Source of the DNA: Pseudodesulfovibrio sp. 5S69
Lineage (GTDB): Bacteria; Desulfobacterota; Desulfovibrionia; Desulfovibrionales; Desulfovibrionaceae
Direction: 5' to 3'
Assembly: GCF_037094465.1 (NCBI RefSeq)
Contig: NZ_CP146609.1
Location: forward strand, 930,001 to 994,000
DNA length: 64,000 nucleotides
Part shown: one piece after another, positions 43,718-53,489 of the stretch
Layout of the letters: each line of letters starts with the position of its first letter
Position numbering within the stretch: position 1 is the first letter of the stretch
The notes under the pieces: model-generated
Seen by the model: the letters and a program-made list of their open reading frames with translations, nothing else
Databases searched by the model: none
What the model was told of the DNA's origin: nothing
Position numbers and translations under genes: made by a program

Positions 43718-45361
43718 ATGAGAGCGAAAATACATTTGGAAGGGGCGCTGAAACAGGCGCTCGAAGGGCTTGGCTGGCCGTGGCCGGACAAGGCGGTCAT
43801 CGAGCCGCCCAAGGACAGTTCCTTCGGCGACATGTCGGCCAACGTGGCCATGATGCTGGCCAAGGAGGCCAAGAAGGCCCCGCGCGCGGTGGCCGAGGAC
43901 ATCAAGGGCGCGCTTGAAGGCGACCCGCTCATCGAGAAGATCGAAATCGCCGGGCCCGGCTTTTTGAATTTCACCTTTGCGCCCGCCTTCTGGCGCGAGA
44001 CCGTGGGCGTGATCCTGGACCAGGGCGCGGCCTACGGCTCCTCGACCATGGGCAACGGCACCAAGGTGCAGGTGGAGTACGTGTCCGCCAACCCCACCGG
44101 TCCGCTGCACATCGGCCACGGCCGCGGTGCGGCGCTGGGCGACTCCCTGACCCGCATCCTGGAAAAGGCCGGGTACGACGTCGAGGCCGAGTACTACATC
44201 AACGACGCGGGCCGCCAGATGCTCATCCTGGGCGGCTCCATCCTGTACCGCGCCCGCCAGGTCGCCGGGCTTGAGCCCTCCGAGCCCGAGGACTACTACA
44301 AGGGCGAGTATATCACCGACATCGCCCGCGACCTCATGGCCGCGCGGCCCGACCTGCTCGACCTGCCCGAGGCCGAGGCCGTGGAGGTCTGCAAGGTCTA
44401 CGGCAAGGACATCATCCTGCAGGGCATCAAGGACGACCTGGCCGCCTTCCACGTGCGCCACGACGTCTGGTTCTCGGAAAAGTCCCTGGTGGACGACGGC
44501 AAGGTGGACGAGACCTTCGCCGACCTGATCGCGTCCGGCATGGGCTACGCCGCGGACGGCGCCTTCTGGTTCAAGTCCACCGAACTCGGCGACGACAAGG
44601 ACCGCGTACTGCGCAAGAGCAACGGCGACACCACCTATTTCGCGTCCGACATCGCCTACCACGACAACAAGTTCAAGCGCGGTTTCGACCTGGTCATCGA
44701 CATCTGGGGTGCGGACCATCACGGCTACGTGCCGCGCATGATGGCGGCCTGCGAGGCGCTCGGCAAGCCGGGCGGCCTGTCCGTCATCCTGGTCAACCTG
44801 GTCAACCTGCTGCGCGACGGCCAGCCCATCGCCATGAGTACCCGCGCGGGCCAGTTCGAGACCCTCAAGGACGTGGTCGACGAGGTCGGTTCCGACGCGG
44901 CCCGGTTCATGTTCCTGTCGCGCAAGTCCGACTCCAAGCTCGATTTCGACCTGGAGCTGGTCAAGCAGAAGTCCATGGACAACCCGGTCTATTACGTACA
45001 GTACGCCCACGCGCGCATCCGCTCTCTGGACCGCAAGGCCGAGGAGGCGAGCGTCAAGGCCGCCGTTGTCGGCCCGGAGTCCCTGGCCCTGCTCGACACC
45101 GAGTGGGACCTGGAGATGCTCAAGCTCCTGGACCAGTACCCTGACTATGTGGAGGCCGCGGCCAAGGCCCAGAGCCCCCATCTGATCTCCATGTATTTGC
45201 AGGAGCTTGCCTCAACGCTCCACAGGTACTATACCAATTGCCATGTGCTCAGCGCCGAGCCCGCGGTGGCGTCGGCCCGGCTCATGCTGCTCGACTGCGT
45301 GGCCGGTGTGGTCGCGGGCGGCCTCGGCCTGCTGGGCGTGAACGCCCCGGAGTCCATGTAA
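43718..45361 (+). CDS. argS: Arginyl-tRNA synthetase
   Basis: 547 aa. AAGGAGATATACTCGG precedes the ATG. Class I signature: [20 protein letters not shown] (HIGH), then [19 protein letters not shown], then [14 protein letters not shown], where MSTR corresponds to KMSK, and the C-terminal anticodon-binding helix ([13 protein letters not shown]). Charges tRNA-Arg. A SPOR gene follows 31 nt later in the same direction. Confidence 0.96.
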   Translation: MRAKIHLEGALKQALEGLGWPWPDKAVIEPPKDSSFGDMSANVAMMLAKEAKKAPRAVAEDIKGALEGDPLIEKIEIAGPGFLNFTFAPAFWRETVGVILDQGAAYGSSTMGNGTKVQVEYVSANPTGPLHIGHGRGAALGDSLTRILEKAGYDVEAEYYINDAGRQMLILGGSILYRARQVAGLEPSEPEDYYKGEYITDIARDLMAARPDLLDLPEAEAVEVCKVYGKDIILQGIKDDLAAFHVRHDVWFSEKSLVDDGKVDETFADLIASGMGYAADGAFWFKSTELGDDKDRVLRKSNGDTTYFASDIAYHDNKFKRGFDLVIDIWGADHHGYVPRMMAACEALGKPGGLSVILVNLVNLLRDGQPIAMSTRAGQFETLKDVVDEVGSDAARFMFLSRKSDSKLDFDLELVKQKSMDNPVYYVQYAHARIRSLDRKAEEASVKAAVVGPESLALLDTEWDLEMLKLLDQYPDYVEAAAKAQSPHLISMYLQELASTLHRYYTNCHVLSAEPAVASARLMLLDCVAGVVAGGLGLLGVNAPESM

Positions 45362-45392
45362 GGCCCGGCCAACCCCAAAGCGGACGAGGAAT

Positions 45393-46103
45393 ATGGCGGA
45401 TAATCTGGAACCGAAATACAAGGTCAAGGTGCCCAAGCTCAACGCGGCCAGGAAGAAGTACGACTTCTCCCTGTCCCTGTCCGGCATGATCAGCCTCACG
45501 GGGGTGGGCGTCCTGGCGCTGACCTTCTTCTTCGTCATGGGCATCCTCATCGGGCGCGGCTACCGGCCCGAGGCCGACGTGGCGCCGCTCAAGGAGATCA
45601 TGCCCGGCAGCGAGCACGGCCGGTTGGCCGAGGAGGCCAAGCCGCCCAAGGTCCTGACCCTGGAGGAACTGGACTACCAGGACCGCCTCAAGGCCTCGCC
45701 CCAGCAGATGCTCGACACCCCGGAAGCGCCCGCAGCCAAACCCGAGCCCAAGCCCGCGCCGAAACCCGAGCCCAAGCCCGTGGTCAAGGCCGAGCCCAAG
45801 CCGGAGCCCGCCGCCGTGGCCCAGCCCAGGACGGCCCCGGCCCAGCCCGGCGAGGCGGTCTATGACTACGTCTACCAGGTGGCCTCGTTCCGCAAGGCGG
45901 ACATGGCCGGCGCCTTGCGCGACAAGCTGGCCGCAGCGGGCCTGAACGCCAAGGTCCAGTCCGGCGAGGCCAAGGGCTCCACCTGGCACCGCGTCCAGGT
46001 CCTGCACCACGGCACACCCGCCTCCACGGCGGAGATGAAGGCGGTGCTGGCCAGGTTCGGCATCGGCAAACCGTTGCTCAAGAAGAAGACCGCCGCGAAC
46101 TGA
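45393..46103 (+). CDS. SPOR-domain inner-membrane protein
   Basis: 236 aa. A basic N-terminal tail, one membrane helix (ISLTGVGVLALTFFFVMGIL), a Pro/Lys/Glu-rich periplasmic linker (KPEPKPAPKPEPKPVVK) and a C-terminal SPOR domain (YDYVYQVASFRKADMAGALR, HRVQVLHHGTPAS). This is the bitopic layout of FtsN-like division proteins, which bind denuded peptidoglycan at the septum. Argues for a second SPOR protein besides 25583. Confidence 0.9.
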   Translation: MADNLEPKYKVKVPKLNAARKKYDFSLSLSGMISLTGVGVLALTFFFVMGILIGRGYRPEADVAPLKEIMPGSEHGRLAEEAKPPKVLTLEELDYQDRLKASPQQMLDTPEAPAAKPEPKPAPKPEPKPVVKAEPKPEPAAVAQPRTAPAQPGEAVYDYVYQVASFRKADMAGALRDKLAAAGLNAKVQSGEAKGSTWHRVQVLHHGTPASTAEMKAVLARFGIGKPLLKKKTAAN

Positions 46104-46125
46104 CCGGCGGGACGACATATTCGAG

Positions 46126-46161
46126 AAAGGGCTGTGCGGTGATCCGGACAGCCCTTTTTTT
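46126..46161 (+). terminator. Terminator after the SPOR gene
   Basis: AAAGGGCTGT and ACAGCCCTTT form the stem, followed by a T run. It is 22 nt after the stop and ends the argS-SPOR operon. Confidence 0.85.
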
Positions 46162-46216
46162 ACCGGAACGCAACCGGGACGGCCCCCACGGGGCAGGCCC
46201 GCAGAAGGAGCCCGAC

Positions 46217-46867
46217 ATGCTGGACCCCAAGACACAACACCCCATGGTCCTGCCGGACGGCACGGTGGTCAAGACCGTGGTCAACCTGAACCAGGTCATC
46301 GACCATCCGCGCATGGAGATCGGCGACTTCAGCTATTATTCCAACTTCAACCCGGTGGAGGACTACGCGGCGGCCATCGCCCCGTACCTCTTCCCGCTCA
46401 GCCCGGAGCGGCTCGTCATCGGCCGGTTCGTCCAGATCGCCCATGGCGCGGTCTTCGTCACCAGCTCGGCCAACCACGCGACCCACGGATTTTCCACCTA
46501 TCCGTTCTGGAACTTCACCATGACCCCGGAGACCGGGTTCGACGAGGTCAAGGCACTTTTCAACCAGCCGGGCCGCAAGGGCGACACGGTCATCGGCAAC
46601 GACGTCTGGCTCGGCATGGAGGCCGTGGTCATGCCGGGCGTGACCATCGGCGACGGCGCGATCATCGGCGCCCGGGCCGTGGTCACCCGTGATGTGGCAC
46701 CCTACACCGTGGTCGCGGGCAACCCGGCCTGCGAGGTCCGCAAGCGGTTCGACCAACAGACCGTGGACCGGCTGCTGGCCCTCCGCTGGTGGGACTGGCC
46801 GCTCGACAAGATCATGGCGAAGCGCGACGCCATCTCCGGCGTGGACCTGGCCGCTTTGGAGGGCTGA
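46217..46867 (+). CDS. CatB/Vat-type hexapeptide acetyltransferase
   Basis: 216 aa from the ATG at 46217 with AAGGAG upstream. Left-handed beta-helix repeats (MEIGDFSYYSN, VIGRFVQIAHGAVF, GDTVIGNDVWLGMEAVVMPG, VTIGDGAIIGARAVVTRDV, APYTVVAGNPA) and the HATHGFSTYPFWN segment with the catalytic His type seen in xenobiotic O-acetyltransferases (CatB, VatD). Acetyl-CoA-dependent; acceptor unknown. May detoxify xenobiotics or modify sugars. Confidence 0.9.
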   Translation: MLDPKTQHPMVLPDGTVVKTVVNLNQVIDHPRMEIGDFSYYSNFNPVEDYAAAIAPYLFPLSPERLVIGRFVQIAHGAVFVTSSANHATHGFSTYPFWNFTMTPETGFDEVKALFNQPGRKGDTVIGNDVWLGMEAVVMPGVTIGDGAIIGARAVVTRDVAPYTVVAGNPACEVRKRFDQQTVDRLLALRWWDWPLDKIMAKRDAISGVDLAALEG

Positions 46868-46878
46868 GGGCAACAAGA

Positions 46879-46909
46879 AAAGGCCGTCGGGACGATCCCG
46901 GCGGCCTTT
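46879..46909. terminator. Bidirectional terminator
   Basis: AAAGGCCGTCGGGA and TCCCGGCGGCCTTT form a nearly perfect stem flanked by A and T residues, between the convergent acetyltransferase and yhhQ-type genes. Confidence 0.8.
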
Positions 46910-46936
46910 GTCATTCCAAGGTATGGATACGGCGTT

Positions 46937-47626
46937 CTACGCGGACTGGGCGGTCTGTTCCTTGTGGAACATGCGCTTGGCCAGGTAGATGAACGGGGTG
47001 TCCAGGGCGGCCACCACGAACTTGATGAGATAGGTGGACAGCAGAATTTCCAGGAACACGTTCACCGGGAATACGCCCCAGAAGGCGATGACGCAGAAGA
47101 TCAGCGAGTCGAGCAGTTGGCTGACCATGGTCGAGGCGTTGTTGCGCAGCCACAGGTGCTTCTCGCCCGTGCGGGCGCGGATGGCGTGGAAGGCCCAGAC
47201 GTCGTGCAACTGGGAGACCAGGTAGGCGGCCATGGAGGCCAGGGCCACGCGCGGCATGAACCCGAACAGGACCTCCAGGTGCGGCTGGGCGAAGTCATCG
47301 GCCGCGGGCTGGAACAACAGCGCGATCTGCATGTACGCGACCATCATGACCAAGGTCACGAACCCCAGCAGCACGCCCTTGCGCGCCTCCTTCTTGCCGT
47401 AAAATTCACTCAACAGGTCGGTGGCCAGGAACACGCTGGCATAGAGCACGTTCCCCAACGTGGTGGTCAGCCCGAAGAGCTGCACGGTCTTGAGCACCTG
47501 GATGTTACACAGGAGCAGGTTGAAGACCATCAGCCCGAACAACCCGACCTTGCCGAACAGCCGGTACACCACCAGGACCATGCACAGGTCCACCAACGCG
47601 AATAGAATCCATAGTGTCTCGTTCAT
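46937..47626 (-). CDS. yhhQ: Queuosine precursor transporter (YhhQ family)
   Basis: 229 aa from the ATG at 47626. Six or more helices, with the family core FLATDLLSEFYGKKEARKGVLLGF, FGFMPRVALASMAAYLVSQLHDVWAF and LRNNASTMVSQLLDSLIFC. YhhQ imports queuine precursors (preQ0/preQ1). I looked for a preQ1 riboswitch in 47627-47740 and did not find the consensus. Confidence 0.92.
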   Translation of the reverse strand: MNETLWILFALVDLCMVLVVYRLFGKVGLFGLMVFNLLLCNIQVLKTVQLFGLTTTLGNVLYASVFLATDLLSEFYGKKEARKGVLLGFVTLVMMVAYMQIALLFQPAADDFAQPHLEVLFGFMPRVALASMAAYLVSQLHDVWAFHAIRARTGEKHLWLRNNASTMVSQLLDSLIFCVIAFWGVFPVNVFLEILLSTYLIKFVVAALDTPFIYLAKRMFHKEQTAQSA

Positions 47627-47659
47627 GTGGGGAGACTTGCCCCCATTTTTTGGGGAGGT

Positions 47660-47731
47660 CAAGTTTTTGGTGGGGAGCGGCTTGGGAGAGAGCCGCTGTC
47701 GGGTGGCTGCGCCGCCCGAGTCGCTCCAGGG
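47660..47731 (-). repeat. Fragment of composite repeat R2
   Basis: On the minus strand: CCTGGAGCGACTCGGGCGGC, GCAGCCACCCGACAGCGGCT and CTCTCCCAAGCCG. This matches the outer half of the R2 copy at 29038. The inner palindrome is missing. Confidence 0.65.
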
Positions 47732-47739
47732 AAAAGGAG

Positions 47740-47773
47740 AAGGGCGCGGCTTGCTTAGCAAGCCGCGCCCTTT
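47740..47773 (-). terminator. Terminator of tyrS
   Basis: AAGGGCGCGGCTTGC-TTA-GCAAGCCGCGCCCTT is a perfect 15-bp stem, 30 nt after the tyrS stop. It separates the tyrS operon from yhhQ. Confidence 0.8.
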
Positions 47774-47802
47774 AGCAATCTTTCATGTGGTCAGAAGGGA
47801 GG

Positions 47803-49080
47803 TTAGCCCCTGGTGATCAGCCCGTAGTTCTTCTTGCCCTTGCGGATGACGAGCAACTCTCCGGCGATGAAGTGGGTGTCCACGATCTCGTCGCCTTCCA
47901 CGCGCTCGCCGTTGATGTACACGCCGCCGCCCTGGATGTCCTTGCGGGCCTGGCCCTTGGACTTGACCAGGCCGAGGTCCACGAGCATCTGGGGCAGGTC
48001 GGGCACGTCGCCGGGGGCGTAGCGCATGGCCGGGGCGGATTCCAGGGCCGAGCGCAGGGTGGCCGGGTCGATGGCCTTGAGGTCGCCCTTGCCGAACAGG
48101 GCCTCGGTGGCGGCCAGGACGCGCTCCAGCTCGTGCTTGCCGTGGATCATGGTGGTGACCTCTTCGGCCAGGCGCTTCTGGGCGGCGCGCAGGTGCGGGG
48201 CCTCCTCGGTCTGCTTCTCCAGTTCGGCGATCTGCTCGGGGGTGAGGAAGGTGAACAGCTTGAGGAACTTGATCACGTCCGCGTCGTCGGTGTTGATGAA
48301 GAACTGGTAGAAGGCGTAGGGCGAGGTCAGGTCCGCGTTCAGGTACACGGCGTTGCCCTCGGACTTGCCGAACTTCTTGCCGCTGGCCGTGGTGATCAGC
48401 GGGAAGGTCAGGGCAAAGGCCTCGGCGGATTCGCCGTCCACCGCGTAGCGGCGGCGGATGAACTCGCAGCCCGCGGTGATGTTGCCCCACTGGTCGCCGC
48501 CGCCGATCTGCAACCGGCAGTCGTAGTTCTTGTACAGATGATAAAAGTCGTAGCTCTGCAGGATCATGTAGGAGAATTCGGTGTAGGAGATGCCGGTCTC
48601 CTCACGGCCGATGCGGCCCTTGACCGATTCCTTCTGGAGCATCCAGTTGACCGTGAAGTGCTTGCCCACGTCGCGCAACAGCTCGATGCAGGTCATGTCC
48701 TTGGTCCAGTCGTAGTTGTTGACGATGTTCGGGCGCTCGCCGGTGTTGCGCTCGACAAAGCGGCGGACCTGGTGCTTGATGAGTTCCAGGCGCTCGTCGA
48801 GCTTCTCGGCGTCGGACAATTCGCGTTCCTTGTCCTTGCCCGACGGGTCGCCGATGCGGCCGGTGGCCCCGCCCATGAGGTACAGGGGATTGTGGCCCGC
48901 CTTTCTCATGCGCACCAGGCAGAGCAGGGGAACGAGGTTGCCCACGTGCAGGGACTCGGCGGTGGGATCGAAGCCGCAATACATGGTGGCCCCCGGCTCG
49001 GACAGGTACGCGCGCACCTTGTCTTCGTCAGAAACCTGATTGATCAGCCCCCGCCATTTCAACTCATCAAAGATATTCAC
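47803..49080 (-). CDS. tyrS: Tyrosyl-tRNA synthetase
   Basis: 425 aa. CGFDPTAESLHVGNLVPL carries the HIGH motif as HVGN, TTASGKKFGKSEGNAV the KMSKS motif as KFGKS, and a C-terminal S4 RNA-binding domain (GLVKSKGQARKDIQGGGVYINGE) closes the chain. Charges tRNA-Tyr. It is the last gene of the ymdB-tyrS unit, 38 nt after ymdB. Confidence 0.96.
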   Translation of the reverse strand: MNIFDELKWRGLINQVSDEDKVRAYLSEPGATMYCGFDPTAESLHVGNLVPLLCLVRMRKAGHNPLYLMGGATGRIGDPSGKDKERELSDAEKLDERLELIKHQVRRFVERNTGERPNIVNNYDWTKDMTCIELLRDVGKHFTVNWMLQKESVKGRIGREETGISYTEFSYMILQSYDFYHLYKNYDCRLQIGGGDQWGNITAGCEFIRRRYAVDGESAEAFALTFPLITTASGKKFGKSEGNAVYLNADLTSPYAFYQFFINTDDADVIKFLKLFTFLTPEQIAELEKQTEEAPHLRAAQKRLAEEVTTMIHGKHELERVLAATEALFGKGDLKAIDPATLRSALESAPAMRYAPGDVPDLPQMLVDLGLVKSKGQARKDIQGGGVYINGERVEGDEIVDTHFIAGELLVIRKGKKNYGLITRG

Positions 49081-49118
49081 TTTCTTCCTCGTTTATGTGG
49101 GTTTGACAGTGGTTCAGG

Positions 49119-49898
49119 CTAGCCGTTCCGCTGGAACGTAGCCATGGATACCGCCTTGCCGGTGCTCTCATCTATGTCAAAAATCGCGCCTTGTAAAACC
49201 CCCGGGCCGGTGGCTGCCTCCAGTTGCCGGGGCAGGCCGGTGAGGTAGCGGTCCAGGATGATCTCCGGTTTCATGCCGAGGCAGGAATCGGCGGCACCGC
49301 ACATGCCCAGGTCGGTCAGGTAGGCGGTCCCGCCGGGGAGCACCTTGGCGTCGTTGGTCTGGACGTGGGTGTGGGTGCCGACCACGGTCGAGACCTTGCC
49401 TTCGAGGAAGTAGCCCATGGCGATCTTCTCGCCCGTGGCCTCGGCGTGGAAGTCCACGATGGACACCGGGATGTCGGCCGGAAGTGCGTCGAGCACGGTC
49501 TCCACCGCGGCGAAGGGGCAGTCGATGGGCGGCATGAAGGTCCGGCCGATGAGGTTGATGACCGCCACCGGCGGCAGCCCCTCCTTGCGGAAGACGCGCA
49601 CGCCCGAGCCGGGCAGTTGCTCCGGGTAGTTGTGCGGGCGCAGGATGCGGCCGTCTTCGTCCAGCATGGCGTAGAGGTCCTTGTACTTCCAGATGTGATT
49701 GCCGCCGGTGATGCCGTCCAGGCCCGCCTTGAGCAGCTCGCGGGCGTGCTTCTGCTTGAGGCCGTATCCGCCGCTGGCGTTCTCGCCGTTGGCGAAGATG
49801 AGGTCGAGGGACTCCTCGTCCCGGATGCGGGCGAGGTTGTGCAGGACGGCCTTGCGGCCGGGCAGGCCTACGATGTCGCCGAGAAAAAGAATGCGCAT
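49119..49898 (-). CDS. ymdB: YmdB-family metallophosphoesterase
   Basis: 259 aa. FLGDIVGLPGR, FANGENASGGYGL, GITGGNHIWKYKD, SIVDFHAEATGEK, VVGTHTHVQTND and LTDLGMCG are the metal-site motifs of YmdB, a 2',3'-cyclic nucleotide phosphodiesterase. In Bacillus ymdB lies next to rny; here cheR is between them but the linkage is kept. Confidence 0.94.
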   Translation of the reverse strand: MRILFLGDIVGLPGRKAVLHNLARIRDEESLDLIFANGENASGGYGLKQKHARELLKAGLDGITGGNHIWKYKDLYAMLDEDGRILRPHNYPEQLPGSGVRVFRKEGLPPVAVINLIGRTFMPPIDCPFAAVETVLDALPADIPVSIVDFHAEATGEKIAMGYFLEGKVSTVVGTHTHVQTNDAKVLPGGTAYLTDLGMCGAADSCLGMKPEIILDRYLTGLPRQLEAATGPGVLQGAIFDIDESTGKAVSMATFQRNG

Positions 49899-49962
49899 GA
49901 CGCTCCTTGGGCTGGTGCGAAGGGTTTGCCGGCCGGGACCGGCGAGACGGCGGGCGAAACGG

Positions 49963-50853
49963 TCAGAGTCGCTGGAAGACCGTGGGGGCCACTTGCCGGA
50001 TGGGCAGGGTCATGCCGGACAGGCTCTCCGAGTGGCCGATGAAGAGATAGCCGCCGGGTTGCAGATTGTTGCAGAACTTGTTGAAGAGCACTTCCTGGGT
50101 GGAGCGGTCGAAGTAGATGACCACGTTGCGGCAGAAGATGATGTTCTGGCTGTTCTGCAGGCGGAAGTCCTCCATGAAGTTGAGGCGCTGGAACGAAACC
50201 TTGTTGCGCAGGCAGGCGTCCATCTTGACCAGTTGCTTGTCCTTGGACTTGAGCATGTACTTTTTCTTGTACTGCATGGGTACGTCCTCGACCTTGTCCA
50301 TGGAGTAGACGGCCCGCTTGGCCTCGGCCAGGATTTTCTGGGAGATGTCCGTGGCCAGGATGGTGAAATCGAAGCCCTGGCGCGACGCCCCCCACTCGTG
50401 GAGCACCATGCCGAGGGTGTAGGGTTCCTCGCCGCTGGAACAGCCCGCCGACCAGATGCGCAGGGCCGATGACCGGCCCACGCCCCGGCTCCACAGCTCG
50501 GGCAGGACGATGTTGTTCATGATGTCCCAGTGCTTGGGCTCCCGGAAAAAGTGGGTGGTGTTGGTGGTGACCACGTCGATCAGGTGCATGCGCTCCTGTT
50601 CGCGCCCCGCCTCCGAGAAGACGTAGTCGCAATACTCCTTGTAGCCGGACATGCCCAAGGCGCGTAACCGCTTCTGGAACCGGGACTGGAGCAGGACTTT
50701 CTTGGAGGGCGGCATCTTGATGCCGAGTTCGGTCTGGATCAGGTCGCTGAACCGCTTGAATTCCGCGTCGCCCATCTCGGAGCGCACGAGGTTCATGGAC
50801 TTGTCCATGGCCTGCTTGAGCTGTTCGGTTGACGGGTCTGTGCTGCGGCTCAT
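49963..50853 (-). CDS. cheR: Chemoreceptor methyltransferase CheR
   Basis: 296 aa from the ATG at 50853. The N-terminal helical domain (FKRFSDLIQTELGIKMPPSK) precedes the SAM methyltransferase core: TNTTHFFREPKHW, RIWSAGCSSGEEPYTLGM, ILATDISQKILAEA, IIFCRNVVIYFD and GGYLFIGHSES. It methylates receptor glutamates. A start at 50898 is possible but lacks a ribosome site. CheD is encoded ~30 kb away. Confidence 0.95.
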   Translation of the reverse strand: MSRSTDPSTEQLKQAMDKSMNLVRSEMGDAEFKRFSDLIQTELGIKMPPSKKVLLQSRFQKRLRALGMSGYKEYCDYVFSEAGREQERMHLIDVVTTNTTHFFREPKHWDIMNNIVLPELWSRGVGRSSALRIWSAGCSSGEEPYTLGMVLHEWGASRQGFDFTILATDISQKILAEAKRAVYSMDKVEDVPMQYKKKYMLKSKDKQLVKMDACLRNKVSFQRLNFMEDFRLQNSQNIIFCRNVVIYFDRSTQEVLFNKFCNNLQPGGYLFIGHSESLSGMTLPIRQVAPTVFQRL

Positions 50854-50954
50854 TTCTGTCAGGGCTCCATTTGCTGCCGGGTGCAGTGACGTCACCATAT
50901 AGGATCATCATTGTCGTGAGCCATGATTTTTTTTGGATACGTGGTCGAGAAGGA

Positions 50955-50987
50955 GAAAAGCGCACCCGGAGGGATCTCCGGGTGCGC
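50955..50987 (-). terminator. Terminator after rny
   Basis: GCGCACCCGGAG-GGAT-CTCCGGGTGCGC is a perfect 12-bp stem 13 nt after the rny stop. On the minus strand a T-rich stretch follows. Some read-through to cheR is possible. Confidence 0.75.
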
Positions 50988-50999
50988 GGTCGAATGCGT

Positions 51000-52556
<1,557 letters not shown>

Positions 52557-52704
52557 GAGGTTGCTCCTTAATTTATGTTAACAGGCTATTGAACAGGCGG
52601 CCTGTTTCCGCCGTGCCGCGTTGAAGAGCACGCAACAAAGACGCACTCTGCTCTGAAGAGAAGAGAGGAGGGTGGTTTCGGATATGGCTGTAGGGTGTAT
52701 ATCG

Positions 52705-52738
52705 CCGCCTGAAAACGCCGGCCTTGCCGGTCAGGCGG
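52705..52738 (-). terminator. Hairpin at the 3' side of 6S RNA
   Basis: On the minus strand CCGCCTGA ... TTCAGGCGG forms an 8-bp stem just past the predicted 6S RNA end. A T run is not obvious, so a processing or termination role is uncertain. Confidence 0.4.
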
Positions 52739-52744
52739 AGTTTT

Positions 52745-52926
52745 AAATCCCCGGGAAGCCGTGTTGCCTGTATGTTTTGAACCTGGCATGTCCAGGTGGG
52801 CATGACTCGCGTGCCTTCAGGCTTCCCGGCCGGACCGGGCCTGCTCACCAGCACACTGGAGTCGTCGCCCTTTTTCAGAGCATTGGCTCAATAACACTCC
52901 GGGCAATCACGCACGCCCCAGGGTAA
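52745..52926 (-). ncRNA. ssrS: 6S RNA
   Basis: The minus strand reads GGTGAGCAGGCCCGGTCCGG, CCGGGAAGCC, very close to the E. coli 6S segment GGUGAGCAUGCUCGGUCCGU, CCGAGAAGCC. The ends close into a terminal stem: CCCTGGGG (52923-52916) with TCCCGGGG (52756-52749), and CGTG-A-TTGCC with GGCAA-CACG next to it. The 182-nt length and the position beside zapA are as in gamma-proteobacteria. 6S RNA mimics an open promoter and sequesters sigma-70 RNA polymerase in stationary phase. The outer boundaries are estimated from the stem. Confidence 0.88.
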
Positions 52927-52953
52927 TTCCTTGCCGACCTCGGCCCCGCCCAG

Positions 52954-53223
52954 CTATCGGTCCGGGTCCGTTGAGGTCTTTTCCAAAATCTCTCCGATCT
53001 TCCCTTCCAGTCGCTTCAGCTTATCCTCGGCGACCAGATAATCGTCCGCCAGACTCAGGAGCAGATAGGTGAGCAGCTTTTCCTTGCTGATGTCACCGGC
53101 TCCGGAAACAAGCTCCTTGTGCTTGTTCTCGATAAACGCCTGCGCGGCTTCGATGCGGACGTTGTCCGCATCCGTCTTGAAGGATATCTCGAGTCCCATC
53201 AGGGTCAGCGTGTAGCGAGGCAT
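52954..53223 (-). CDS. zapA: Cell division protein ZapA
   Basis: 89 aa. LTLMGLEISFKTDADNVRIEAAQAFIENK is the compact N-terminal globular part, then a helix (LLTYLLLSLADDYLVAEDKL) and a coiled coil. ZapA cross-links FtsZ filaments. Lies just before 6S RNA, the classic zapA-ssrS arrangement, and 12 nt after a ZapB-like gene. Confidence 0.92.
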   Translation of the reverse strand: MPRYTLTLMGLEISFKTDADNVRIEAAQAFIENKHKELVSGAGDISKEKLLTYLLLSLADDYLVAEDKLKRLEGKIGEILEKTSTDPDR

Positions 53224-53235
53224 CGTAACCCACTA

Positions 53236-53412
53236 TCATTCCAGCTCGTTTTCAATCTTTTCGAGCAGGGTGTCGATACGCGATTCGATCTCGGTACGCA
53301 GACGTCTCTCGGCCTCGGCCTCCCCCTTCAAGCGCTGATTTTCTTCTTTCAGTTCCGCAATTTTATTCAATAATCCGTTGAAACGCTCTTCAAGCTTGGC
53401 AACTAATTCCAT
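53236..53412 (-). CDS. 58-aa coiled-coil protein, ZapB-like
   Basis: The frame MELVAKLEERFNGLLNKIAE continues LKEENQRLKGEAEAERRLRT and ends LLEKIENELE. It is a continuous heptad coiled coil like ZapB, the ZapA partner, and stops 12 nt before the zapA start, so the two are co-translated. Short length and low complexity make the family call tentative, but position supports it. Confidence 0.75.
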   Translation of the reverse strand: MELVAKLEERFNGLLNKIAELKEENQRLKGEAEAERRLRTEIESRIDTLLEKIENELE

Positions 53413-53489
53413 ATCTTTTATCTATGCTTTTTTCGGGTCCAAGGCAAGATTTCTTTCCACAGTTATTCAAAGGGTTTTCCACCGTATCC

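Noticed and set aside
47627..47740. Possible preQ1 riboswitch upstream of the YhhQ-type transporter
   Set aside because: No preQ1-I or -II consensus or loop was found. The visible structure is a fragment of the R2 repeat and the tyrS terminator.
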